From Methanobacterium sp964452085 (GTDB lineage Archaea; Methanobacteriota; Methanobacteria; Methanobacteriales; Methanobacteriaceae), in assembly GCA_964452085.1 (NCBI GenBank), contig CAYVKL010000006.1, positions 1 to 64,000 on the forward strand: a stretch of DNA of 64,000 nt, given 5' to 3'. Every line of letters begins with the position of its first letter. The stretch's first letter is position 1. The notes beneath the pieces were generated by a model. It ran no database searches. It was not told the origin of the DNA and worked only from the letters and a program-made list of their open reading frames with translations. Both the position numbers and the translations under genes were made by a program. Below, in pieces: positions 12,951-35,406 of this stretch.

Positions 12951-13880
12951 TTATTTACCCTCCTTTTTGACCTTCATGGGCACTAGGGCCGCTGGGAGCG
13001 TGTAGGTGTAGAAGGTACCTACAATGTCATCTAATTGGTTAGCCACTTCTTCCGGGTCTACGGTTTTATCCTGTTCCACACCGAAGTCGGATCCGATAGC
13101 ACTGATCATTTTTGCGCCCTGATCCTGAACATTGAATGTTGGTCCGTAGCATCCGCGGCACTGTATACCTATGGATGGGCATTCTGCACCACATATAGAA
13201 ATGGTAGCCGGTCCCAGACATACCAGTCCCTGGGGCACCAGACAGAGTTCTTCTTCTGGTTTTCCTAGTTCGAACTGGCGGATGATTTTGTTCATGGCCA
13301 TTCCTTCTGGTGGTTTTTCCCTTGGACAAACCTCACAAAGGTTAGTGGTTGGAATTTCAATTGGTTCTCCGGTAAGTAGAGCTACTAATACTGAAGCTAC
13401 CACATCAGAACGTGGTGGGCATCCAGGTAGAGATACATCCACTGGAATAGCTTCGGATAATGGCCTTACTCTGCTTTCGAGGTGTGGTACTCCTTCTGAA
13501 GGAATGATTCCTTCATCGTTGTAAGTACTGGCCGAATTTACGTAGGCCTCTTGAGTAAGTTCATCAACTGTGCATAAGTTACCCAGTCCGGGGATTCCTC
13601 CATAAACTGCACATGTTCCGTAGGCTATGACTATTTTTGCCTTTTTTCGGAGCATTTCAGCTAGTTCACGGTTTTCATCGTTTCGGATTCCTCCTTCGAT
13701 GATTATGGCGTCCAGATCATCTGGGACTTCATCGTATTTAACATCCATTAAAACTGGAGTGAACTCGATGTCAGCCAGTCCCATCACGTCAATGATGGCT
13801 TCGTGGATGTCAGCGAAGGCCAAGTGACAGCCGGAGCATCCGCTCAGCCACATTGTTGCTATTTTAGCCTTTTCTGCCAT
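12951..13880 (-). CDS. mvhG: MvhG, F420-non-reducing hydrogenase small subunit
   Basis: This 309-residue subunit carries the iron-sulfur clusters that take electrons from the NiFe site. The proximal-cluster motif CSGCH (Cys15 and Cys18) lies near the N-terminus. CAVYGG, LPGCPPR and several cysteines near residues 210-250 (CLGPATISICGAECP, CRGCYG) bind the remaining clusters. It has no Tat signal, which fits a cytoplasmic Mvh enzyme. SD GGAGG lies before the ATG, and only one base separates it from mvhD. Confidence 0.97.
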   Translation of the reverse strand: MAEKAKIATMWLSGCSGCHLAFADIHEAIIDVMGLADIEFTPVLMDVKYDEVPDDLDAIIIEGGIRNDENRELAEMLRKKAKIVIAYGTCAVYGGIPGLGNLCTVDELTQEAYVNSASTYNDEGIIPSEGVPHLESRVRPLSEAIPVDVSLPGCPPRSDVVASVLVALLTGEPIEIPTTNLCEVCPREKPPEGMAMNKIIRQFELGKPEEELCLVPQGLVCLGPATISICGAECPSIGIQCRGCYGPTFNVQDQGAKMISAIGSDFGVEQDKTVDPEEVANQLDDIVGTFYTYTLPAALVPMKVKKEGK

Positions 13881-13881
13881 T

Positions 13882-14400
<519 letters not shown>

Positions 14401-14708
14401 TTACTTGAAAAACTAATTCGAAAAATATATATATTAGAATATTAATTTGTTGTTTTCAATATTCAATGAATGAACTTTAATTAGTAAATTAACATCATAT
14501 ATTTAGATATATCATTATAAGTGACATTTATAGCATTTAAATTGAATTTAAACTTTGAATAGGTAATTTTGAGTAATTTTATTTAGACAAAGTATTAAAT
14601 TCATTACAATTAGCTAAAATATTATTTTAAACTTGATGAAACTGTTAATTAGATAGCATCTAATTTTTTATGGGGTTATTATGGTTCAACTTATTTTCCG
14701 GTTAACTA

Positions 14709-14757
14709 TTAAGTATAAAAATCCATATAATATAAGGTGTGTTATAAATTGTATAAC
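14709..14757 (+). promoter_or_regulatory. suf promoter with inverted repeat at the expected start site
   Basis: A TATA-like element (AGTATAAAAA, 14711-14720) lies about 70 nt before sufC. An inverted repeat, GTTATA (14741-14746), AATTG, TATAAC (14752-14757), sits about 25-45 nt further on, over the likely transcription start. That is where a repressor would act. The regulator is unknown. Confidence 0.45.
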
Positions 14758-14785
14758 CATATTATATTGACAAATAATAAAAAAA

Positions 14786-16776
<1,991 letters not shown>

Positions 16777-17017
16777 AAAGACTAAACCTAAAAAGAGAAT
16801 TTTTTTTATATTTTTTTTATTTATTTTTGGTTTTGAAAATGTAAAATAGACTTCTTAAAATTTTTGCTAAAGATTATTATAAAAAATTTTCTTTATATGT
16901 ATTGATGTATTATCTGAATTTAGGAAAATTATAAAAATACAAAAATAGAGGCTATTTTATCTAAAAATAAACTTATTAAATCAAATGATTGATTTAAAAG
17001 GAGATGAAGGGGGGATT
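16777..17017 (+). terminator. T-rich spacer after sufB
   Basis: Runs of eight T (from about 16800) interrupted by single A follow the sufB stop by about 20 nt. This is typical of archaeal oligo-T termination without a stable hairpin. The remaining ~180 bp are AT-rich with no gene or repeat that I can see. Confidence 0.45.
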
Positions 17018-17909
<892 letters not shown>

Positions 17910-18074
17910 GTTGAACACGTTAATGGTAAATGAAATTTTCATTGAGTATAATTATCTAATAATCTCATTTATCTTAAAAAAACTTCTGATTAAAAATAGT
18001 TCATAAAAATTAAAGTAATTATAGGGAATGACCTGGAGAAACCCCAATAAATAAAAAAAATTAAAATTTTTTTC

Positions 18075-18860
18075 CTATTTAGCCATTCCTCTAGATGCAA
18101 CTTTTTCATCCTTTTTATCTGTGGTTTTAAAACCAAAAAGAACTCGGAACATATTCTTAAATGGTTTCCAGTAAAGGTGGATGTGTATCAGAGTCCCTAT
18201 AACCATGAGGATGGATAATTCAGCGTGCCAAAAGGTAATGGATCCATTTAAAGCAGTTTTAACCCCCAGATTTATTAATAATATTAATAGAATTCCAGTG
18301 ATTCCGGTTCCTAGGTATCCTGCCGTGACCAAAAGGTTCCATATCCTCCGATGTTTTCCCTGTTTCAATATTCCTTTACTAAATAGGTAATGGGTAAACA
18401 AATATCCCCCAATCAGAAAGATGCTAACTGGGAGCAAATAATAATTAGTACCATCACCAATAACATTCCCACTATCAACACCAGCTCCCGGATCTGTTAC
18501 TGCACTGGCATTTGATTCAGGAGATGTATTACCCTGGTTAGAAGACACCGCACTGGACTGATCAGGCTGATTTTGAGTGGCAGCTGATGCTTTAGAACTA
18601 CTTGTACTGCTTGAAGAACTGGAGCTAGGATCATATGAAGATGAAGAGGCTGATGTTTCCGTATTAGAACTTGTTCCTGTTGAAGAAGGTTGTGCTAAAT
18701 CACATACTCCATCCCCTGAATCAGTGAAACGTCCACATTGTCCAGGATAGCTACAACTTAGTCCATAAGGACAGCCAGCACCACAACTTCCCTGCATGGT
18801 AGTAGCTGCAATAAATGGAATAGAAGAAATTGCGGTAATTAATTTTTCCTTCAATTTCAT
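18075..18860 (-). CDS. Cys-rich, Ser-rich membrane protein with His-rich 3-TM C-terminal module
   Basis: The product has 261 residues. Residues 1-22 resemble a signal peptide. Residues about 26-56 hold a compact Cys-rich block (SCGAGCPYGL, CGRFTDSGDGVCD). Residues about 58-130 are a Ser/Thr/Ala-rich linker. The last ~125 residues form three membrane helices with conserved histidines (KHRRIWN, FWHAELS, IHIHLYWK) and a basic tail. The C-terminal module is clearly homologous to the whole upstream gene product (18857-19189), and the genes overlap by ATGA. The His pattern suggests a b-type haem membrane domain (DUF4405-like), but that is inference. I do not recognise a named family for the full protein. 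Confidence 0.75.
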   Translation of the reverse strand: MKLKEKLITAISSIPFIAATTMQGSCGAGCPYGLSCSYPGQCGRFTDSGDGVCDLAQPSSTGTSSNTETSASSSSYDPSSSSSSSTSSSKASAATQNQPDQSSAVSSNQGNTSPESNASAVTDPGAGVDSGNVIGDGTNYYLLPVSIFLIGGYLFTHYLFSKGILKQGKHRRIWNLLVTAGYLGTGITGILLILLINLGVKTALNGSITFWHAELSILMVIGTLIHIHLYWKPFKNMFRVLFGFKTTDKKDEKVASRGMAK

Positions 18861-19189
18861 GTTTCCGACCTCCTTTTTGCAGGGACAAACATGGTCCTTG
18901 AAGACTTCCAGTAGGTGTGGAAGTGGAAAATGGTCACCAGAACCAGAGTAACTCCTAATTCAACATGCCAATACAATAAAGGTTGGCTTATTGGTAGGGT
19001 TAATCCCAATTCCAACATTATAAGAAGAATAAAACCGGCCCCTGCAGATATGAGGAAAGCCAATCCTATGATCATGTTCCAAACGTTAATATGAACTGCT
19101 TTTTTTATTATATTTAACCTATAAAGACCGTAAGTTAATAAATACCCAACTGTAAAAGGTAAAGCGGGTAAAATCATGTCATAAACCAT
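18857..19189 (-). CDS. Small His-rich 3-TM membrane protein, possible haem-b module
   Basis: This 110-residue protein has three predicted helices (residues ~4-22, 36-60, 72-95). The conserved frame is shared with the next gene: GYLLTYGL, a His before WN, WHVELG, and HFHTYWK. Paired His residues on adjacent helices are typical of membrane cytochrome b domains, but no haem binding can be proven from sequence. SD GAGTGAT lies 6 nt before the ATG. It is cotranscribed with the larger paralogue and may form a heterodimer with it. Confidence 0.75.
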   Translation of the reverse strand: MVYDMILPALPFTVGYLLTYGLYRLNIIKKAVHINVWNMIIGLAFLISAGAGFILLIMLELGLTLPISQPLLYWHVELGVTLVLVTIFHFHTYWKSSRTMFVPAKRRSET

Positions 19190-19269
19190 TAAAAATCACT
19201 CTCGTTTTTTAGATTATTGTAGAAAATTTTATTAAATTGCAAATAATTCTTTTTTTGAATTATTGAATA

Positions 19270-19300
19270 CGAACAGTTGGGAGGATATACGAACTGTTCG
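19270..19300. promoter_or_regulatory. Inverted repeat, candidate operator for the His-rich membrane pair
   Basis: Perfect 9-bp arms, CGAACAGTT (19270-19278) and AACTGTTCG (19292-19300), are separated by 13 bp. It lies about 80 bp upstream of the 19189 start. Its G+C-containing arms stand out from the AT-rich surroundings. Arm length and spacing fit a dimeric regulator. Confidence 0.5.
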
Positions 19301-19650
19301 ATCTAAGACCATTTGGGGCTCTATTTACTAAATTAAGCATTTATTTAAAAATAGTTATTCCTAATTTACACCCAATTCTTTACCAGATTGTTTTCTTAAA
19401 ATTAGATTGATAACTTCATGAAACTAACTAGAAATGCAGATTAATAGAAAATAAGTTATCTAAATCAAAATTACGACTAAAAAAAATTAGAACCCCAAAT
19501 TAAAGAAGATAATTGTTGTTTTATTACTAAAAAAGGACATTTAACAGATTTTTACATATTCAGCTACAAAATGTTTCCGCTTTTTTTGTGTACTTTCCAG
19601 AAGTTAAAATCCACCAAAATAATATCTTTTTTCTATCTTTGATCAAATAA

Positions 19651-19687
19651 TTTTAAAAAAAAATAAGTAGTAGAATTTGCATTCTAC
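19651..19687 (-). terminator. Terminator of the DASS transporter gene
   Basis: On the minus strand a 7-bp stem with a 4-nt loop (19670-19687, GTAGAAT and ATTCTAC arms) is followed by TACTTA and a run of nine T. It lies 17 bp after the transporter stop codon. Confidence 0.6.
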
Positions 19688-19704
19688 AACTATATTTCGA
19701 AGTT

Positions 19705-21078
19705 TTATCCAGTAATTAGCCAAGGTGCGACAGAGAGTGTTGCCAGAATTACAAGTATAGTAATTATGATTCCAATTATGACTAATGGTAATCCGGCCTT
19801 AAATATTTCCTTGATACTCACATATCCTGAACCGTATGCCATAGCAACAGTTGGATCTGCCATAGGGAACATAAAGGAAAGTGAACATGCAATTGCCACA
19901 GGCACTGCGTAAATTCCAATGGGCTGTCCCTGTATAGTAGCTAAAGTCACTGATAACGGTACAAGTATCGCGGACAGTGCAATGTTGGACATTACCTGGG
20001 TGAATATCACCGCAATAATCATCAGCACTATCATTATGACTATTGTGGATGGATGTCCCATAAATCCAATCACATCGGTAATGAGGTATTCTGCTGCACC
20101 AGTACTTAGTAAAACTGCTCCCAGGGATAATGCTCCTCCAAAGAACATTATTAATCCCCAATCAACGTTTTTCTGCGCATCATTCCATTCCAATATTCCG
20201 AATGCGAAGAATAGGAAAGCACCGATTAAAGCCACAGCATAACTGCTGAGTCCAGTGTAACCGCCAGTAATCCATAATGCTATGGTGAATAAGAGTATAA
20301 CTAAAGTTTTTTTCTCCAGTAAACTCATGGGTCCTAAACTTTCCATTTTAGAAGTTATAGTGTCCATTCCACCGATAATACCTTTCACTTCTGGTTTAAA
20401 TACTCGTCCCAGCACTTTCCAGATTACCACCATCAGGATTATTGCCAGTGGGAATCCGAACACCATCCAGTTTGCAAATGGAATTCCAGTGTATGCTGCT
20501 GCCATAAGGTTGGGTGCGGTACCGATTTCTGTTCCGAATCCACCGGCAAGAGAACCATAAGATGCACCAAGCACCATAGCCTTTGAAAAATTACTTTTAC
20601 CGCTTTCAGGGTCCTTAACACCCATTAAAGGTATTATCTGTTTTACAATAGGTAATAGCATGGCAAATGCAACGACGTTTTCAATCCAGGCAGACAATAC
20701 TCCTGTTGAAAATACAGACACAAAAAGAGCCCTATCAGGAGTAGTACCAAATTTGCTGAGCATTTTATATGTTAATCGTGTTGCCAGTCCGCTTTTACGG
20801 ATAGCTTCTGCTATTATGAACCCACCTATCATCAAAAACAGGATAGGATTGGCCCAACCAATTACTGCCGTTTTAAAATCAACTATGCCTAAAATAGGCT
20901 GCATAAAAAGTATAATGAAAGAAGTAACTGCTAAATGGTATGCTTCGGTTCCCCAAAGAATTATAGCGAAAACTAAAAGTGCAATTGATGCATGTCCGGG
21001 ATAGCTTAAACCAGGCATGGGAATTAGCATCACAATGATAAACGCCAGAATACCAATGGGCAATCCTAAAGTCTTCAA
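19705..21078 (-). CDS. DASS/SLC13-family anion transporter
   Basis: The 457-residue membrane protein has about 11 helices and the two inverted halves of the DASS (divalent anion:sodium symporter) fold. Typical motifs are GGFIIAEAI, GTEIGTAPN in the first half and QVMSNIALSAILVPL in the second. The first SNT sodium-site motif is replaced by Glu133-Asn134-Val135 (SAWIENVVAF), while the second keeps Ser-Asn. The substrate could be a dicarboxylate, sulfate or another anion. The only in-frame start codon after the preceding stop is TTG at 21078. The good SD (GGAGGG) instead serves an out-of-frame ATG that gives a 4-codon peptide. A terminator follows. Confidence 0.85.
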   Translation of the reverse strand: MKTLGLPIGILAFIIVMLIPMPGLSYPGHASIALLVFAIILWGTEAYHLAVTSFIILFMQPILGIVDFKTAVIGWANPILFLMIGGFIIAEAIRKSGLATRLTYKMLSKFGTTPDRALFVSVFSTGVLSAWIENVVAFAMLLPIVKQIIPLMGVKDPESGKSNFSKAMVLGASYGSLAGGFGTEIGTAPNLMAAAYTGIPFANWMVFGFPLAIILMVVIWKVLGRVFKPEVKGIIGGMDTITSKMESLGPMSLLEKKTLVILLFTIALWITGGYTGLSSYAVALIGAFLFFAFGILEWNDAQKNVDWGLIMFFGGALSLGAVLLSTGAAEYLITDVIGFMGHPSTIVIMIVLMIIAVIFTQVMSNIALSAILVPLSVTLATIQGQPIGIYAVPVAIACSLSFMFPMADPTVAMAYGSGYVSIKEIFKAGLPLVIIGIIITILVILATLSVAPWLITG

Positions 21079-21084
21079 ATCTAT

Positions 21085-21384
21085 ATTAATGTTCGTTCAT
21101 ATCCCTCCATCTTTTCTAATTACCATTATTATTATTTTCTAAAACTCCAAATATAAAATATCATGAAAAAATATTGTTTCATTGCATTTGGATACTCAAA
21201 TTATGATCATAAGATCAGTCGGAAGTAAGTATCCTATTGCCCCCTATTAAATATTTCGAAAATCTGTTAAAAATTTCTAAATAAGTAGAAATTATTTGAT
21301 GATTTCCGATGAATTGGAGAAATTATCCGTTTCAATGATTGTTTTGATTGGCAAATCCTGGAATACTTAACATGATTAAATAGA
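21085..21384 (-). promoter_or_regulatory. Transporter upstream region with nested palindromes
   Basis: A TATA-like element (TTTTATATTTGG) lies near 21150-21161 on the minus strand. Upstream of it is a perfect 12-bp palindrome, TTATGATCATAA (21201-21212). This is nested in a 7-bp inverted repeat, GGATACT (21190-21196) and AGTATCC (21228-21234). This looks like a regulated promoter. The rest of the spacer to 21384 shows nothing else. Confidence 0.45.
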
Positions 21385-21771
21385 CTATTCCTTAGTCACC
21401 CCAATAAGTACAGAAAGGGCAAAGAATTCTATAATATTTAAGAAGAAAATTGGAGTGCCCATTCCCGGACCTTTGAAACCTTCTAATGTTAATAAAAATC
21501 CTGTGAAAAGTGCATTCTGCAGGAGGAGGAGCATGGCGAATGCAACTAGTCCAAAGGTGAATTGAGATTTAAATTGCCTGTAACTTGATATATACATGTA
21601 TAACAAAATCAATAGGAGGCAAATGTTAGCTATTCCTAAAAAGATGTCAATGGTGATGAGTTGAGAGTTTTCAAATCCAAACCCTCCCATTCCTGTGCCA
21701 TTACCCCCACCCATTCCACTTCCGTTTCCTCCGTGATATCCCGGCCCGCCAGGTTCTCCTCCTACTTGCAT
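21385..21771 (-). CDS. Gly-rich N-terminus, 3-TM membrane protein (paired with winged-helix regulator)
   Basis: The N-terminal 35 residues are very rich in Gly, Asn and Met (GGxxGMGGGNGTGMGG). Three membrane helices follow (residues ~40-64, 73-98, 105-125), and the C-terminus is IGVTKE. Archaea often encode small 3-TM proteins of this kind next to an ArsR-like regulator (DUF7521-like), and the upstream gene is such a regulator; that family name is my inference. I chose the ATG at 21771, 5 nt after GGTGA; a GTG at 21780 overlaps the SD. The metal-binding potential of the Met/His/Gly-rich segment is speculative. Confidence 0.7.
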   Translation of the reverse strand: MQVGGEPGGPGYHGGNGSGMGGGNGTGMGGFGFENSQLITIDIFLGIANICLLLILLYMYISSYRQFKSQFTFGLVAFAMLLLLQNALFTGFLLTLEGFKGPGMGTPIFFLNIIEFFALSVLIGVTKE

Positions 21772-21835
21772 CACATTCACCTCTCTAATATACTAATAAT
21801 TATTTTTATGAATCTTTTTTATGAATTAATTATTA

Positions 21836-22120
21836 TTAGGTCTCCATTTTACTCAAAATGTCTAAGAATGTGGGGTAATTTTCCTCCATACGATTTGATA
21901 AAAAGTACATTGCCCCGTATTTTTTCTCTCCAGTGGAGTTGAAAATTATATCATGGTCTTCCAAGACTTTCATATGATGTTTTATGGTTTTATAATCAAG
22001 ATCAAGTTCTTTAGAAAGTTGATTTACATTATATGGCCTATCATGAAGGGTTTTGATTATTCTGGCCCTGTTAGCCCCCCCTTTACTACCAGCAATCAAA
22101 TACCATAAAATTCGTTTCAT
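21836..22120 (-). CDS. Winged helix-turn-helix (ArsR-like) regulator
   Basis: The ~94-residue protein is a single winged helix: ANRARIIKTLHDRPYNVNQLSKEL is the first part of the HTH, DYKTIKHHMKVLEDHDII the recognition helix, and YGAMYFLS the wing. The C-terminal helix may dimerise. It has no obvious Cys metal site. The ATG at 22120 follows a GTGAT SD; an in-frame GTG lies three codons upstream. The 3-TM gene 64 bp downstream is probably cotranscribed, so the pair may be a one-component sensor and regulator unit. Confidence 0.8.
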   Translation of the reverse strand: MKRILWYLIAGSKGGANRARIIKTLHDRPYNVNQLSKELDLDYKTIKHHMKVLEDHDIIFNSTGEKKYGAMYFLSNRMEENYPTFLDILSKMET

Positions 22121-22220
22121 GACAATCACAAATCTTAATAGACCTAATTATGATTTTAATTCCTAAAATAATCCTACCATTCTAATTGTCCTAAATAATA
22201 GACCATAATAAAATTTTGGA

Positions 22221-23693
<1,473 letters not shown>

Positions 23694-23950
23694 CTTAATA
23701 CCCCCAAATTAACTTCCAAACTAATTACTTCCAAATTATGGTTATAATGTAAATGTTATAAATTTTTTGAAATTTTTCTTGAATGTTCTTAAATATTTAG
23801 AAAATATGCGAAAAGAAATGACTATAAAAAGATATTAAGATGATAATACTCGCAATCGGACATATTAACAAAAATATTATCATTTAAGAATTTCGGGTTA
23901 ATTTAATAGTAACAAATCATGTCAGGGAATAAATCTTGTAAAATAAAAAA

Positions 23951-23974
23951 AAAATAGTTGTATAGGCTTTACGC

Positions 23975-23979
<5 letters not shown>
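23951..23979 (-). terminator. Terminator of the mtr operon
   Basis: On the minus strand a 7-bp stem (TATAGGC / GCCTATA, 23961-23979) with a 5-nt loop overlaps the mtrH stop codon. It is followed by ACAACTA and a run of ten T. Confidence 0.75.
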
Positions 23980-24908
<929 letters not shown>

Positions 24909-24909
24909 C

Positions 24910-25176
<267 letters not shown>

Positions 25177-25180
25177 ATTA

Positions 25181-25393
<213 letters not shown>

Positions 25394-25403
25394 AAAACCT
25401 CCA

Positions 25404-26438
<1,035 letters not shown>

Positions 26439-26449
26439 TTTGATTCCTC

Positions 26450-28884
<2,435 letters not shown>

Positions 28885-28911
28885 ATAATATCCTCCTTTT
28901 TTTAAATAAAT

Positions 28912-28937
28912 AAAAAAATAGGTGTAAAAACACCTAT

Positions 28938-28939
<2 letters not shown>
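28912..28939 (-). terminator. Intrinsic-like terminator between mcrA and mtrE
   Basis: A 10-bp stem (AAATAGGTGT / ACACCTATTT, 28916-28939) with a 4-nt loop overlaps the mcrA stop codon. On the minus strand it is followed by seven T. It should lower, but may not abolish, transcription into mtr. Confidence 0.75.
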
Positions 28940-30590
<1,651 letters not shown>

Positions 30591-30602
30591 TTTTCCACCT
30601 CC

Positions 30603-31352
<750 letters not shown>

Positions 31353-31354
31353 AT

Positions 31355-32388
<1,034 letters not shown>

Positions 32389-32420
32389 TTAGTTATTTAC
32401 CCCCAAATTTGGATTTGTTC

Positions 32421-34047
<1,627 letters not shown>

Positions 34048-35295
34048 ATGCAAATAATCGCAGATGTAGGCGGAATACCCGGTAAAGACTGTAGAGGCTT
34101 CTGTAAATATTGCTATTTTCGCAAGGTTAAAGAAGGTGATCCTTTAGGATGCAAATCCTGTCTTCCCGGTAGCTTTGGATGTGAACAATGCACCTCAGGA
34201 GTGCGAGAAACAAAAAACGAATTCATACCTCCTTTTATGGTTGTTAATTCTGTTAAAACATCTATTATGATGGGAAATATCCCTGAAGAGGATCTTATAA
34301 TAAACATCAGCGGTGGAGGAGATGTTAGTTGCTATCCCCACCTTCTGGATATCACCTCTGCATTTTCTCAGTGGAAAATCCCCATCCACCTTGGATACAC
34401 CAGTGGAAAGGGTATTGATGACCCTCAAATGGCCAATGAACTCATGTCTCATGGAGTTGAAGAAGTTACTTTCACTGTTTTTTCAACAAATCCCGAGCTA
34501 AGGAAAAGTTGGATGGGTGATAAAAATCCCCAAGCATCGCTTGACGCTCTGAAGAGATTTTCCGAAGGTTGTGAAGTTCACGCAGCAGCTGTAATTGTTC
34601 CCGGTGTTAACGATGGTGAAGCTCTTCGAGAAACTTGCAGTGATCTGGAAGAATGGGGTGCTAAAGCCTTTATCATGATGAGGTTTGCCAACTACCGCAA
34701 TCAGGGCCTGATACTTGGAAACGAACCCATAATAGAAGGAGTGGAACCTCATAACTTACAGGAATTTGAGGAGTTGGTTCGCAGTATTAACAAGGACTTC
34801 AACCTCAGAGTGACTGGCACTCCAGTCTGCGATCCTGAAAATGACTCACCTTTCGCCCTGACTCTGGAAAAAAATTGGAGATTCTTGGAACTATTATCAG
34901 AAGTGACTTCTGAAGCTACAATTTTAACCAGTAAAGTTGCCAAACCATACATTGAAAAAGTGTTCAATCTAATTGAAGCTTCAGATCTGGTCAATGTGGT
35001 GGCAGCAGACCAGGACATTGGTTGTCTAATCACCCAGAGAGATCTGGAGGAGTTAGACCTTAAGGATCTTAAAGAAACTGTGATGATCCCTGGTAGGGCA
35101 TTTGTTCATGATAAAAAAGCAGCAGAAGTTCTAAGCAGGGATGGTGTGGAACGGATAGTAGCTCGAGGACCTGACAAACTCAGTGTTGATGGAGAGATGA
35201 GCAGCACCCTGAGCCAGCAAGAAGTGCTTAAAACAGAGCTAATTTCATTTCAGGATTTAATTGAAGCTATTAACTTTTTTGGAGTTAGAAAATAA
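34048..35295 (+). CDS. mmp10: Mmp10, B12-dependent radical SAM arginine methylase of McrA
   Basis: The 415-residue enzyme has the radical SAM motif CRGFCKYC (Cys15, Cys19, Cys22). A further Cys cluster (Cys35, Cys38, Cys45, Cys48) lies nearby, as in methanogenesis marker 10. Mmp10 installs the 5-C(S)-methyl group on the McrA active-site arginine (Arg271 here), using cobalamin and SAM. ISGGGDVSCYP and HLGYTSGKGIDDP are conserved family segments. It is divergent from mcrB. T-rich sequence after the stop probably ends transcription. Confidence 0.95.
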   Translation: MQIIADVGGIPGKDCRGFCKYCYFRKVKEGDPLGCKSCLPGSFGCEQCTSGVRETKNEFIPPFMVVNSVKTSIMMGNIPEEDLIINISGGGDVSCYPHLLDITSAFSQWKIPIHLGYTSGKGIDDPQMANELMSHGVEEVTFTVFSTNPELRKSWMGDKNPQASLDALKRFSEGCEVHAAAVIVPGVNDGEALRETCSDLEEWGAKAFIMMRFANYRNQGLILGNEPIIEGVEPHNLQEFEELVRSINKDFNLRVTGTPVCDPENDSPFALTLEKNWRFLELLSEVTSEATILTSKVAKPYIEKVFNLIEASDLVNVVAADQDIGCLITQRDLEELDLKDLKETVMIPGRAFVHDKKAAEVLSRDGVERIVARGPDKLSVDGEMSSTLSQQEVLKTELISFQDLIEAINFFGVRK

Positions 35296-35406
35296 AAAAG
35301 ACTAAAAAATAAATTCATTTTTTTCAAATTTTTAAAAATTTTTAATCTATTATTCTCTATAATTTTATTTCAAAATCGCTGTTTAAAACCTTTAAAACGT
35401 TGCAAG

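Larger units (their letters stand above)
19190..19704. other. 515-bp spacer with inverted repeat and a terminator
   Basis: Apart from the inverted repeat at 19270-19300 and the terminator at 19651-19687, both listed separately, this stretch is AT-rich with no reading frame that has a credible start, and no tRNA-like sequence. Confidence 0.6.
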
